In this document: positions 44,076 through 53,431 of the stretch, piece after piece
Layout of the letters: every line of letters starts with the position of its first letter
How positions within the stretch are numbered: the first letter of the stretch is position 1
NCBI RefSeq assembly: GCF_019720915.1
Contig: NZ_JAHKSI010000001.1
Coordinates: 248,001-312,000, forward strand
DNA length: 64,000 nucleotides
Reading direction: 5' to 3'
Source: Alkalihalobacillus sp. TS-13
GTDB lineage: Bacteria > Bacillota > Bacilli > Bacillales > Fictibacillaceae
Program-made: the position numbers and the translations under genes
The notes under the pieces: generated by a model
Told to the model about the DNA's origin: nothing
The model's database searches: none
Seen by the model: the letters and a program-made list of their open reading frames with translations, nothing else

Positions 44076-44771
44076 ATGAAACCTTACAGAATGACTGCAG
44101 TGATCGTAGGAGTCCTCTACATCATCGGGACGGTATCGGGGATTTTAAGCCTTGTTGTTACCAGGAATCTGCTTGCTGGAGAGGATTTTCTAACCAGAAT
44201 TGCCGCAAATCCGACACAGCTTAATCTGGGCGCATTTTTCGTGCTCTTGATGGGGCTTTCGTTAACGGCGATGCCTGTTTTCCTGTACCCACTCTTTAAA
44301 AAAAAGAATGAAGCCCTGGCACTAGGGATGGTTGTTTTCCGAGGTCCACTAGAGGGAGGCACATATATCTTAATGGTAGTCAGTTGGTTATTGTTAGGTG
44401 TGTTCAGCAAAGAATTCACAGCCACTGGGGCAGAAGCGGCTTCATTACAGGTTATTGGCAATGTCCTGCTTCAGGCCAATGACATCATGAGCCCTGTTTT
44501 GACTATTGTTTTTATCATCGGGGCAATGTTGTTGTACACTCTCTTCTATCTCACCAAACTTATCCCTCGTTGGTTGTCCGGCTGGGGCTTGATCGGAGCG
44601 ATTATCTATGTGGCTGTCGATTTATTAAAGTTATTTGGACTAAACCTTCACTTGGATATCTTATATATGCCCTTGGCCGTGCAGGAGATGGCAATGGCAC
44701 TCTGGCTAATCATCAAGGGATTCAACCAAGCGGCGCTTGATGGGCTCCTGACTGATAATCACAGTGTTTAG
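44076..44771 (+). CDS. DUF4386 membrane protein (copy 2)
   Basis: The 231-residue, six-helix protein starts after AAAGGAG and is a paralogue of 20245-20940 (identical length): VIVGVLYIIGTVSGI at the start, LGAFFVLLMGLSL, YPLFKKKNEALALGMVVFR, LIPRWLSGWGLIGA. Function unknown. No regulator gene is next to it. Confidence 0.85.
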   Translation: MKPYRMTAVIVGVLYIIGTVSGILSLVVTRNLLAGEDFLTRIAANPTQLNLGAFFVLLMGLSLTAMPVFLYPLFKKKNEALALGMVVFRGPLEGGTYILMVVSWLLLGVFSKEFTATGAEAASLQVIGNVLLQANDIMSPVLTIVFIIGAMLLYTLFYLTKLIPRWLSGWGLIGAIIYVAVDLLKLFGLNLHLDILYMPLAVQEMAMALWLIIKGFNQAALDGLLTDNHSV

Positions 44772-44918
44772 AAAGTAGTAGAAGCAATTAAAAGGTTGTA
44801 CTTATATATAAGAATTAAGCTCCAGAAAAGCGCCTTTTAAGAGGAAATAGTTCATATAAATAGAAAGTAATCAGAAGTGTAGTAGTGATATTTTCGTGCT
44901 GAAGGAGTGAATTTTACA

Positions 44919-45368
44919 ATGAATTTTCGAAAAGCAAATGAAGATGATTTACCAGCTATTGTTCGCTTACTTGCCGATGATGAATTAGGGTCCAAACGTG
45001 AACGTAATACAGAGCCTTTGCCGGCTGATTATTATGAAGCATTTGCGGCAATTGAAGCACAAGTTGGGAATCAGATTATTTTAGCTATTGACGATCAAAC
45101 GGTGATTGGCTGCCTTCAGTTAACGATCATTCCTGGTTTAGCAAGACAAGGGATGAAACGAGCACAAATAGAAGGGGTACGTGTCGATAAGCGCTACCGT
45201 GGAAAAGGGGTAGGAGAAGCCTTATTTAAAGAAGCGATCGTAATTTCGAAATCTGAGAAATGTGGTCTTGTCCAATTAACAACCGACAAGAGACGTGAAG
45301 AGGCACACCGTTTTTATAATAGATTAGGTTTTTTGGCGAGTCATGAAGGTATGAAACTAATCTTTTAA
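44919..45368 (+). CDS. GNAT N-acetyltransferase
   Basis: ATG 44919 is taken as start; the longer frame opens at a GTG lying inside AAGGAGTG. The 149-residue protein has FRKANEDDLPAIVRLLADDELG at the start, VDKRYRGKGVGEALF near residue 88 (acetyl-CoA site) and HRFYNRLGF near residue 130. It resembles the YhhY-like single-domain GNATs; substrate unknown. Confidence 0.9.
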   Translation: MNFRKANEDDLPAIVRLLADDELGSKRERNTEPLPADYYEAFAAIEAQVGNQIILAIDDQTVIGCLQLTIIPGLARQGMKRAQIEGVRVDKRYRGKGVGEALFKEAIVISKSEKCGLVQLTTDKRREEAHRFYNRLGFLASHEGMKLIF

Positions 45369-45384
45369 TTCGAAAAATCCACAT

Positions 45385-45417
45385 AGGCTAAAGGAAATTT
45401 ATCCTCTAAGCCTTTTT
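45385..45417 (+). terminator. Rho-independent terminator
   Basis: AGGCTAAAGGA pairs with TCCTCTAAGCCT (one bulge), followed by T5. Confidence 0.75.
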
Positions 45418-45569
45418 AATGTGAATTTACTGTGAATCTTATCACGGACACTATGTGATTTTTCTTGTGATTTGATCCGTGTTCTTGCATTGTGCACCTC
45501 ACAAGTGAACCCGTTTAGAATTTTCTCCTTGGGTTATTTTCATACAATATGCTTTAAGGTCCTCCCTTC

Positions 45570-46829
45570 TTAAACGGCTTTTTCATTTCTTATTTTACCT
45601 TTGACTGTACGAATTTGGATTGCCATTCGTGCAAAAACGATGCCGAACAGAGCAAAGACGAAATAGAGAACGCCCATACCGACGCCGCCGATTGCTTCCC
45701 CGACAATGATACCGAGTGCTCCAACCATTTTTCCGATTTGAAAAACAAATCCGTTGAAAGCCATATAAGCTCCGCGTTTCGAATCATCAACGATATCAGC
45801 AAGAATCGATTGCCGTGTCGGTACATACATCAGTTCCCCAATCGAGAGCACAACCACAGCGAGTGCGAGGGTCATCAAGTCGTTCGAGAATGCCAAAATA
45901 CCATAACCAAGTCCGAAGAGGATGAATCCGGTATACATGATCGGTTGCTCCGGCTTATTGCGGATCCATTTCGCGACAATACCCGTGAAAAACACGATGA
46001 TGATTGTGTTTTCAACAGTCAACAAACTCAGAAGTTTCACCCCGTCGATCGACATATCAAGTCCGCCGAAAAGCGAGTAAGTTTTCGGAATGATCTCCTT
46101 TTCCAATCTCACAGCGATAAAATTGTTTCGTTGGAACTCGATCGAGAGCACCGCAATTCCACCGAGTATGAATAACACAAAAGGAATGTCTGTGATGACA
46201 GTCTTATAACTTTGTAAAATCGGCTTGATTCCGTATGGCTTCGTTGTCGTGCCTTCCGGTGTGAAGGTTTCATGGATGAGTGTGGAAGTCATCCAGAGTG
46301 TGACCAGCGACATCAAAAACAAGGCGAGTAACAACTCGAAAAAGTGCGTTTTATATAAGAAACCTCCAACAATCAATCCAAGCATGAGTGACATGTTCAC
46401 TGCCCAGTAATTGATTGCATACATGAATGCGCGCGTTTCTTTTGTACTGACATCGATCAACATCGCTTCAGCAGCGGGATTGACAAGTCCGGAGGCGATT
46501 CCGATGATCGTCATCATGGAAAAGGTCACCCATGGAGAGGTGTACCAGGGTGAGTTGGCGAGAATCATCCCGACGAATCCGATCACCTTCATCCATTCTC
46601 CCGTCACCATCATTCTTTTACGACCTAAAATATCGGCCAGGTACCCGCCATATAATCCAGCAACGAATTGGATGATGACGTTGATCAATAACAACGTACC
46701 AGCCCAGAAAGCATTTATCGCATTTGTAAAATAGATCGCCATGAACGGAAAAATCATGGACCCGATCAATCTGCTTAGAAAAGATGTGTAAATACGTATT
46801 CGAATATTCGGATGTAAATCTTTCAACAT
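45570..46829 (-). CDS. MFS transporter, 12 helices
   Basis: ATG 46829 follows GGGAGTG, ten codons inside the longest frame. The 419-residue protein is a major facilitator: LSRLIGSMIFPFMAIYF, GGYLADILGRKRMM (the loop 2-3 motif A), NPAAEAMLID and YVPTRQSILADIV. It is divergent from an SgrR-type regulator, as E. coli setA is close to sgrR, so a sugar or drug efflux role under that regulator is likely. Confidence 0.88.
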   Translation of the reverse strand: MLKDLHPNIRIRIYTSFLSRLIGSMIFPFMAIYFTNAINAFWAGTLLLINVIIQFVAGLYGGYLADILGRKRMMVTGEWMKVIGFVGMILANSPWYTSPWVTFSMMTIIGIASGLVNPAAEAMLIDVSTKETRAFMYAINYWAVNMSLMLGLIVGGFLYKTHFFELLLALFLMSLVTLWMTSTLIHETFTPEGTTTKPYGIKPILQSYKTVITDIPFVLFILGGIAVLSIEFQRNNFIAVRLEKEIIPKTYSLFGGLDMSIDGVKLLSLLTVENTIIIVFFTGIVAKWIRNKPEQPIMYTGFILFGLGYGILAFSNDLMTLALAVVVLSIGELMYVPTRQSILADIVDDSKRGAYMAFNGFVFQIGKMVGALGIIVGEAIGGVGMGVLYFVFALFGIVFARMAIQIRTVKGKIRNEKAV

Positions 46830-46860
46830 TGCGCTCACTCCCTTGTCATTATTTTGCATT

Positions 46861-46910
46861 TTCGAAAAGGGGATAAAAAGGGTATAATGAAATGAATAAT
46901 GTCCCCTTTT
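46861..46910. promoter_or_regulatory. Inverted repeat AAAAGGGGA / TCCCCTTTT spanning the regulator promoter
   Basis: AAAAGGGGA (46865-46873) and TCCCCTTTT (46902-46910) are perfect 9-bp arms around 28 bases that contain TATAAT (46883-46888). A -35-like TTCGAA (46861-46866) is 16 bases upstream. It sits between the divergent MFS and SgrR-type genes, so it is a candidate operator or a 5' hairpin. Confidence 0.55.
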
Positions 46911-46923
46911 TTGGAGGTATGTA

Positions 46924-48690
46924 ATGAAAGACTTATCCTATTACCAACTGCGAGCTTTCCTTTATCCAAGGGAAAAAGAAAGGTCAGCCGCGTTCAAACT
47001 GAGTGAACTTGAACAGGTCTGGTATTGTACTCAGAAAAATGTTAAACGGAAATTGAAAAAATTTGAAGCGGATAATCTTGTGGTCTATGAACCTGGCAGA
47101 GGAAGAGGCAATGCTTCTAAACTAAAATTTCCACTGTCTTTTCAAGAGGAGATCGAAACGACCGTCACCAACTTTGTGGAAGATGAGCGGATGGATGATC
47201 TGATGCATCTTTTGCAGCTTCCAATTCCGAAGTCCTGGATCGCCAACATCTCTGACAAAATCCAAACGCTTTTTGGGGTGCAATCCAAAAGTCCGATGAA
47301 AGATGTTTTACGATTGCGGTGTTCCAATCACACACGGTTTTTTCCCGGTGTGGGCGTGATCTTCAGAAATGAGCTCACGAGTCTTGACCCTGCCCAAGTA
47401 TCGATCACCTTTGAAAGCTATCTTGTCCAGCAGCTCGGCGACAGTCTCGTTACTTACGACTCGGAAAAAGATACGATCAAACCGCATCTGGCCCATCACT
47501 GGCGGGTGGATGCAGAACATAAAACGTGGAGCTTTTATCTGAGAAAAGGGGTTCGGTTCCATCATCAACGGATTCTGACAAGTGAGGATGTCCTTCATAC
47601 GTTCAATCGGATCAAGCGCGGCTCACCGTATTATTGGATGACGGAAGAAATCGAACGGATTGACTGTCCTTCGCCTTTTATCGTCACGTTCCATTTGAAA
47701 AAAGCGAATCCATTTTTCGCTCGGTACCTCAGCACGCATAATCTTGCCATTCTACCTGCCGATGTCCAGTTCGATGACAATGAGTGGATCGGGACAGGGC
47801 CGTTCAAGCTGAAAGAGAAATCAGAAAAGAAGTTGGTTCTTGAGGCATTCGATCATTATTTTCTGGAGCGCCCATTATTAGATGAGATCGAATTTTGGAA
47901 GGTGCCGCAACCAACAGCGGGAGAGGTCAGTTTTCAAATCGAGGGGGCGAAGGATAGTGAAGGATTCCTCGAGAAAGAAGAAATCGAAGTCGGTTTCAGG
48001 TTTTTCGCATTCAATTTCAACCGGCAATCTGCCATCCATCATCCCTCGTTCCGGAAAGCAATCTATCATTTGTTGGATGTGAAGCAAATGTATCGTGATC
48101 TGGGACGTGAAGAACCGATCGAGGCATCGAGTTATTTTCATTGGAAATCGGAAGTGCAAAACCGTGACCTTACTCAAGTTGAACGGTTGCTTAGAGAGTC
48201 TGGTTACAAAGGAGAGGAGCTCAGCCTTTATTCGCTTGATTATGCGCGAGCGATTGAAGAGGCTGAATGGCTGATAAAAGAGGCGGGCAGGTACGGGGTG
48301 CATTTCCGTCATGTTCCTTTCCGGATCGATGATTTCTACTCCTCGGAATTGGAGGGAAAAGCTGATGTGCTCTTCATGGGCGAGGTAGCCTCGCATGATC
48401 ATCATCTGTCGTTTTTGGGTGCTTTTAAAAATGACGCCCTATTGTTCCGGCGGTTGTTGGGGAAAGAACATCTTGAAAAAATCGATGGATGGCTTGAAAG
48501 GTTTAAACGGGAAGCTGCAGCTGATGATCGTGAAAAGTGGATAGAGGAAATTGAAGGTTATATAAACATGAACCGGCTGTTTCTGTACATGAATCATCCT
48601 GTAAAACGGCGGAGCTATCACCCGATGATCCAGGACGTACAATTCGCCTCCTTCGGCAATGTCGATCTGCGTAAACTATGGATTCAGTGA
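46924..48690 (+). CDS. SgrR-type transcriptional regulator
   Basis: A 588-residue protein after GGAGGTAT. Residues about 1-115 are a winged helix-like N-domain (FKLSELEQVWYCTQKNVKRKLKKFE) and about 150-540 a solute-binding-protein family 5 domain (ITFESYLVQQLGDSLV, FYLRKGVRFHHQRILTSEDVLHTF, GTGPFKLKEKSEKKLVLEAF). This is the SgrR architecture, in which a peptide- or sugar-binding domain controls DNA binding. No signal peptide, so cytoplasmic. Its probable target is the divergent MFS gene. Confidence 0.88.
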   Translation: MKDLSYYQLRAFLYPREKERSAAFKLSELEQVWYCTQKNVKRKLKKFEADNLVVYEPGRGRGNASKLKFPLSFQEEIETTVTNFVEDERMDDLMHLLQLPIPKSWIANISDKIQTLFGVQSKSPMKDVLRLRCSNHTRFFPGVGVIFRNELTSLDPAQVSITFESYLVQQLGDSLVTYDSEKDTIKPHLAHHWRVDAEHKTWSFYLRKGVRFHHQRILTSEDVLHTFNRIKRGSPYYWMTEEIERIDCPSPFIVTFHLKKANPFFARYLSTHNLAILPADVQFDDNEWIGTGPFKLKEKSEKKLVLEAFDHYFLERPLLDEIEFWKVPQPTAGEVSFQIEGAKDSEGFLEKEEIEVGFRFFAFNFNRQSAIHHPSFRKAIYHLLDVKQMYRDLGREEPIEASSYFHWKSEVQNRDLTQVERLLRESGYKGEELSLYSLDYARAIEEAEWLIKEAGRYGVHFRHVPFRIDDFYSSELEGKADVLFMGEVASHDHHLSFLGAFKNDALLFRRLLGKEHLEKIDGWLERFKREAAADDREKWIEEIEGYINMNRLFLYMNHPVKRRSYHPMIQDVQFASFGNVDLRKLWIQ

Positions 48691-49025
48691 TTTTTCATGG
48701 ATGCTTTGACGCGGCTTTTGGTAGGTGTATTGGGAAAGTGTTCTGATTTTTGCTCTTGCTCCTGTCTGAATAAGGGGCGAATTGAGACAGAGTGCTGCTG
48801 TTTTGTCTTACTGTGTCCGAAGAGGACCCAACCTCGGACAGAGTACGGCTGAAATCTCTTGTTTGTGTCCGAAGATGATCTGACTTAGACAGACCACTCC
48901 CACCTTCTTTTTTCCCTTGAAATAAATTTTCTGAGCTTAATTAAGACCAAGAATCCCCCTTGAAAACTACGGAATGACAAGGGTGACAAGCGCTTAAAAT
49001 CTGGATCCGAAAATGAAATTCGATG
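48691..49025. other. Intergenic region with tandem hairpin repeats
   Basis: No gene. Holds the 51-52 bp tandem repeats described separately and then A/T-rich DNA before the methionine promoter. Confidence 0.6.
48764..48896 (+). repeat. Three tandem hairpin units of 51-52 bp
   Basis: GTC(T/C)GAA starts at 48764, 48815 and 48867. Each unit ends near a (G/A)GACAGA segment, so each can fold (for example GTCCGAAGAGG with CCTCGGAC). The second and third units share GTGTCCGAAGA. No coding sense. Confidence 0.65.
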
Positions 49026-49054
49026 TTGACACGTTTTTTGTAGCATGCTAAGAT
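49026..49054 (+). promoter_or_regulatory. Sigma-A promoter of the methionine operon
   Basis: TTGACA (49026-49031), 17 bases, TAAGAT (49049-49054). It starts about 30 bases before the S-box aptamer. Confidence 0.85.
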
Positions 49055-49084
49055 TCAAATAATTTAATAATTAAATTGATTTCA

Positions 49085-49249
49085 ACTCTTATCTAGAGAG
49101 GCAGAGGGACTGGCCCGATGAAGCCCGGCAACCATCAAACTTCGGTTTGAAAGGTGCTAATTCCTGCGAAGCGTTTGTGCGCTTCGGAAGATGAGAGAGA
49201 CAAATGTATTTATAATTTGGCCTCTCTGTCTTTATCAGAGGGGCTTTTT
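49085..49249 (+). ncRNA. SAM (S-box) riboswitch with terminator
   Basis: The aptamer shows CTCTTATC, AGAGGCAGAGGGACTGG, CCGATGAAGCCCGGCAACC, GGTGCTAATTCC and closing GATGAGAGA. A terminator follows, with GCCTCTCTG (49220-49228) pairing with CAGAGGGGC (49236-49244) and T5. When SAM binds, transcription stops before the methionine genes. Confidence 0.96.
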
Positions 49250-49294
49250 AATTTGCAAAAAATGTTCAAATCTAAGTAAAGGAGGCACCTGGCA

Positions 49295-50377
49295 GTGGGG
49301 AACCCTAATTTTTATAAAACAGGATCGGTTCAAATCCCGAATTTCACACTGGAATCTGGTGAAAAACTTGATGAAATCGAGCTCGCCTATGAAAGGTGCG
49401 GACCGCGTAATGCTCCAGTCATCCTAGTCTGTCATGCTCTGACCGGTAATCAATACACAGTCGGTACAAAAGATGATCCCGGCTGGTGGCATGGTTTAGC
49501 CGGTGATGGCAGTTATATCGATACGAGGCGTTTTCAGGTCATCACATTCAACGTGCTCGGCGGCTGCCACGGATCAACCGGACCGGCGTCCACGAATCCT
49601 GGAGACGGTGAAGCTTATCAGAGTAAATTCCCTGGTTTAACGGTTCGCGACTTGGTCGAAGTGCAGTTCGTAGCACTGAACATTCTAGAAATCAATCATT
49701 TGAGAGCGGTCATTGGTGGCTCGCTCGGTGGGATGCAGGTGCTCGAATGGGGAATCATGTATCCGGATTTCATCGACAGCATCTTTCCGATTGCGGTTAC
49801 TCCACAGTTCAGTGATTACGCAATTGCATTCAACCACATTTCGAGTGTGGCGATACAGCAAGATCCAGCCTGGCGTGAAGGGAACCTTCCGAAACAAGGT
49901 TTGAGTCTGGCGAGGATGATTGGCATGATTACCTACCGATCTGACGTGCTTTTTGAAGAGCGTTTCGATCGGAACCATATCATAAAAGACGGCCTGTCCA
50001 CTTACGATATCGAATCATACTTATCTTATCAGGGAGAGAAGTTGACCGAGCGCTTTGATGCACACAGTTATCTCCGTCTTCTTGATGTGATGAACAGCCA
50101 TGATTTGGGTCGTGAGCGAGGTGGTCTGGAAAATGCGATGCATCATCTTCATGTTCCGGTATTTGCGATCAGTTTTACACGGGATTTGCTTTACCCGCCT
50201 GAAAAGATGCGTGAGTTCGTGACAAGGATTCAACAGCTAGGCGGCGCTGCTGAGTTTTATGAAGTGGATTCAAAATTCGGGCATGATGGATTCTTGGTAG
50301 AGTTCGAGAAATGGGGGCACATCATAGAGAATCGCTTGGCTGAACTTGCCCTTGAGGATGCGAGATTAGAAGCTTAA
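49295..50377 (+). CDS. metX: Homoserine O-acetyltransferase (MetX family)
   Basis: GTG 49295 follows AAAGGAGG at nine bases. The 360-residue alpha/beta-hydrolase has the nucleophile Ser143 in GGSLGGMQVLEWG, the acyl-pocket segment NVLGGCHGSTGPAS near residue 93, and catalytic His in KFGHDGFLVE near the end. It activates homoserine with acetyl-CoA for methionine synthesis; some family members use succinyl-CoA and this cannot be excluded by reading. It is under the SAM riboswitch. Confidence 0.93.
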   Translation: MGNPNFYKTGSVQIPNFTLESGEKLDEIELAYERCGPRNAPVILVCHALTGNQYTVGTKDDPGWWHGLAGDGSYIDTRRFQVITFNVLGGCHGSTGPASTNPGDGEAYQSKFPGLTVRDLVEVQFVALNILEINHLRAVIGGSLGGMQVLEWGIMYPDFIDSIFPIAVTPQFSDYAIAFNHISSVAIQQDPAWREGNLPKQGLSLARMIGMITYRSDVLFEERFDRNHIIKDGLSTYDIESYLSYQGEKLTERFDAHSYLRLLDVMNSHDLGRERGGLENAMHHLHVPVFAISFTRDLLYPPEKMREFVTRIQQLGGAAEFYEVDSKFGHDGFLVEFEKWGHIIENRLAELALEDARLEA

Positions 50378-50412
50378 ATGTTCTGTGAGTAAGGCATAAT
50401 TTTTATCATGGT

Positions 50413-50672
50413 TAAGCGAAATTTGCGACACTCCTGCGGGAACAGCGAACCAAGCAAGACCCCGCAGCGAACGAAGAATCTTCGACTAACAACCACCACG
50501 TCGTGTGGTGTGTGGTGAACGTCGAAGCCAGCAGAAGGAAAGCTTCTAAGAATTTTCATCGCAGACACGAAAATGATTTCATGTTTGTGTTGACATCCTG
50601 TGCAAGTGAGCGAGGAGCCTTGCGGATCGCCTCGGGAAGAGAGTGAATTTCGTAGAAAATCAAAATTTAAAA
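50413..50672. repeat. Dispersed repeat (GCGACACTCCTGCGGG family)
   Basis: Opens AAGCGAAATTTGCGACACTC, contains CACCACGTCGTGTGGTG and AAGTGAGCGAGGAG, and ends GTGAATTTCGTAGAAAATC. It lies between metX and metY with no gene in it. The same block is found at 56985-57226 and, decayed, at 23071-23350. Confidence 0.75.
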
Positions 50673-50694
50673 ATAATAATGAGGAGTGAATGAG

Positions 50695-52014
50695 ATGAGT
50701 GAAAAGAAAAAGTATCGTTTTGAAACAGTTGGGGTACATGGAGGTCTTGAAGCGGATCCGGTGACAGGAGCGAGAGCATTACCGATCTACCAGTCGAACG
50801 CATACAAATTCCAGGATACCGACCATGCTGCAAACCTTTTTGGACTGCAAGAAGAAGGCTATATCTATTCACGAATTGGGAATCCAACGGTCAATGTCGT
50901 CGAGGAACGGGTAGCAGAGCTCGAAGGAGGGCTCGCGGCATTAGCTTTCGCAAGCGGCATGGCAGCAATTTCGGCTGCGATTTTCAATGTTGCCGAGTCC
51001 GGTGATGAAATCGTATCAGCTTCCACGTTATACGGCGGCACGTACAATCTGTTCTCGACTACACTGCCGAAACATGGAATCACGACTCATTTCGTCGATC
51101 CGAAGGAACCAGAAAATTTTCGCAGAGCCATCACACCAAATACGAAAGCGATTTTTGCTGAAACGCTCGGAAATCCAGGGTTGCATGTCCTCGATATCGA
51201 AGGAGTTGCGAAAGTTGCGCACGAAGCTGGTATTCCCCTTATTGTGGACAACACGCTAGCAACACCTTACTTGTTGAGGCCGATTGAACATGGAGCAGAT
51301 ATCGTCGTCCATTCAGCAACGAAATGGCTTGGCGGCAATGGAACCACGATGGGAGGACTCATTGTCGATGCTGGTAAATTCGATTGGAATTCTCCGAAGT
51401 TCCCTGGATTCACAGAACCTGACCATAGTTATAACGGAATCGTGTATGCCGAAGCGCTACCGGAACTCGCCTTTATCATAAAAGCGCGCGTCCAACTGTT
51501 ACGGGATACAGGGGCAGCGTTAAGTCCGTTCAACGCCTTCCAACTGGCACTTGGCCTGGAAACGTTGCATGTGCGGGTGAAAGAACATGTTGCGAACGCT
51601 CGGAAAGTGGTTGAGTATCTCGAGAACCATCCGGGAGTCGATTGGGTGCTTTATCCTGAGCAGGAAAACCACCCGTCCAAACAGCTTACGAATAAATACT
51701 TACCGAAGGGCGCAGGTTCCGTGGTCGTTTTCGGGATCAACGGCGGCCGGGAGGCAGGTGCAGCAGTGATCAACAATGTTGAGTTGTGGTCACACCTTGC
51801 GAACGTTGGAGATGCGAAAAGTCTGATCATTCATCCGGCGAGTACGACCCACCAGCAGCTGCGACCGGAAGAACTCCCATCCACTGGCGTGACAGAAGAC
51901 CTCATCCGGTTGTCCGTCGGTATTGAAAACGTCGAGGATCTGATCGAAGACCTGGAACAAGCGATTGAAGCGGCTACAGGATTAACATCTAAGGTTGAAC
52001 AAGTGAACAGCTGA
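50695..52014 (+). CDS. metY: O-acetylhomoserine sulfhydrylase / aminocarboxypropyltransferase
   Basis: ATG 50695 is chosen because an upstream GTG (50686) lies inside the ribosome binding site. The 439-residue PLP enzyme has YSRIGNPTVNVVEERVAELEGG near residue 57, FASGMAAISAA, VDNTLATPYLLRP and the PLP lysine in SATKWLGGNG (Lys210). It joins O-acetylhomoserine with sulfide or methanethiol to give homocysteine or methionine. A 260-base repeat separates it from metX, but the three genes still read as one methionine operon. Confidence 0.95.
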   Translation: MSEKKKYRFETVGVHGGLEADPVTGARALPIYQSNAYKFQDTDHAANLFGLQEEGYIYSRIGNPTVNVVEERVAELEGGLAALAFASGMAAISAAIFNVAESGDEIVSASTLYGGTYNLFSTTLPKHGITTHFVDPKEPENFRRAITPNTKAIFAETLGNPGLHVLDIEGVAKVAHEAGIPLIVDNTLATPYLLRPIEHGADIVVHSATKWLGGNGTTMGGLIVDAGKFDWNSPKFPGFTEPDHSYNGIVYAEALPELAFIIKARVQLLRDTGAALSPFNAFQLALGLETLHVRVKEHVANARKVVEYLENHPGVDWVLYPEQENHPSKQLTNKYLPKGAGSVVVFGINGGREAGAAVINNVELWSHLANVGDAKSLIIHPASTTHQQLRPEELPSTGVTEDLIRLSVGIENVEDLIEDLEQAIEAATGLTSKVEQVNS

Positions 52015-52086
52015 ATTTTAAAAAATGATGTTTACCAAAACGATGGAACGTATAGTTGAATTTACGATGATACAGGAGGGGAAATA

Positions 52087-53322
52087 GTGGGGAGCATTAA
52101 AGTTGGATTGCTTGGATTCGGAACTGTTGGGAGCGGGGTTTATGAAATTATCGAAACCTATCAGGAACGCCTAGAGTCACTTCTTGGCAAGAAGGTGGAA
52201 TTAGCAGGGATTCTGGTCAATGACATTACGAAAGAAAGAGGAATTACTCCAGAGATACTCGTAACAACTGATTTTGACGAAATCCTCTCTATTCCTGATC
52301 TAGATGTCGTAATCGAGGCGATTGTCGGGATTGAGCCCGGTTACACATACTTATCGAAAGCGATTGATAAAGGCTGCCATATTATCACTGCGAACAAGGA
52401 ACTGTTTGCCCATAAGGGGCGGGAACTGAAGCAAAAAGCACAAGCGAAGAATGTTGAAATCTCTTATGAAGCTTCCGTTGCCGGGGGTGTACCTGTCATC
52501 GGGACCCTCCATCAATTGCTGCAGGTGAATTCCGTCGTGAAAATTGAAGCGATTCTGAACGGCACGTCCAATTACATTTTAAGCGAAATACGGAATGAAC
52601 GGACAGCCTTTTTGGACGCGCTGCAGTCAGCACAGAACAAGGGATACGCCGAGGCTGATCCATCTAATGATGTGGATGGATACGATGCTTTTTATAAAAT
52701 CGTCATCCTAACCGAGTTGTTATTCGGACAGCGCCCTGAATGGAAATGGATTGAGCGGAAAGGGATAAGGGACATTTCTCTGAACCATATCCAGCTAGCT
52801 GAATCGTTCGGTTTCCGGTTGAAGCATGTCGCTTCGCTCGTCTATAAAGATGGTGCGCTGAAAATTGATGTGGAACCGAAAGTCGTATCAGAAGACCATC
52901 CGCTTTATTCGGTTGAAGGTGTGGATAACGCAGTCGTCATAACAGGAGATCTCGTCGGACAGTTGAAGCTGCAGGGTCCTGGCGCTGGGAAGCTCCCGAC
53001 GGCAAGTGCGATCATCGAGGATCTCGTGAACGTTTTCAATTCGGTTCACCATTCACCGGTTGTAAAAGAGGTAAAGCTCCTGCATGATGTGGATGAGCAA
53101 GAACAGACGTGGTTTGTGATCGGCAACACCACTGATCAATTTGAAGGCGTGACTCTTTTAGAAGAAACAATCAAGGATCAGCAAGATTTGATTACTGGAA
53201 GACTCATACAGGCGACAGGACGTGAAATCAAAAAGCTGAAGGCGAAGGACAATGACCTCACTGTCTATCCGTTCTCAGGCACACCAACGCAACCTGTAAA
53301 AAAAGCTTTTGCAACAGCATGA
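52087..53322 (+). CDS. hom: Homoserine dehydrogenase
   Basis: GTG 52087 after CAGGAGGGG. The 411-residue enzyme has GLLGFGTVGSGVYEII (NADP site), ITANKELFAHKGRELK near residue 97, and SYEASVAGGVPVIGTL with LNGTSNYILSEI and EADPSNDVDGYDA near residues 135-205. It makes homoserine, the substrate of metX. Close to the usual 400-430 residues. The C-terminal part looks like a divergent ACT region. Riboswitch control of homoserine supply fits the operon. Confidence 0.95.
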   Translation: MGSIKVGLLGFGTVGSGVYEIIETYQERLESLLGKKVELAGILVNDITKERGITPEILVTTDFDEILSIPDLDVVIEAIVGIEPGYTYLSKAIDKGCHIITANKELFAHKGRELKQKAQAKNVEISYEASVAGGVPVIGTLHQLLQVNSVVKIEAILNGTSNYILSEIRNERTAFLDALQSAQNKGYAEADPSNDVDGYDAFYKIVILTELLFGQRPEWKWIERKGIRDISLNHIQLAESFGFRLKHVASLVYKDGALKIDVEPKVVSEDHPLYSVEGVDNAVVITGDLVGQLKLQGPGAGKLPTASAIIEDLVNVFNSVHHSPVVKEVKLLHDVDEQEQTWFVIGNTTDQFEGVTLLEETIKDQQDLITGRLIQATGREIKKLKAKDNDLTVYPFSGTPTQPVKKAFATA

Positions 53323-53330
53323 TCTGAAGA

Positions 53331-53365
53331 ACAGTCCGCTCATTTTCAAGCGGACTGTTTTTTTG
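53331..53365 (+). terminator. Methionine operon terminator
   Basis: ACAGTCCGCT (53331-53340) pairs perfectly with AGCGGACTGT (53349-53358), followed by T7. Confidence 0.88.
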
Positions 53366-53431
53366 TACCGATGTAAGTTACAGATAATTTGAGCACAACC
53401 TCCTGTTAAAGATAGATAGGAGGATTTTTTG

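Noticed and set aside
45615-46734. Plus-strand open frames of 61 to 186 codons
   Set aside because: They are antisense shadows of the MFS transporter gene on the minus strand.
49191-49427. 78-codon frame starting inside the S-box
   Set aside because: It overlaps the riboswitch and metX in another frame.
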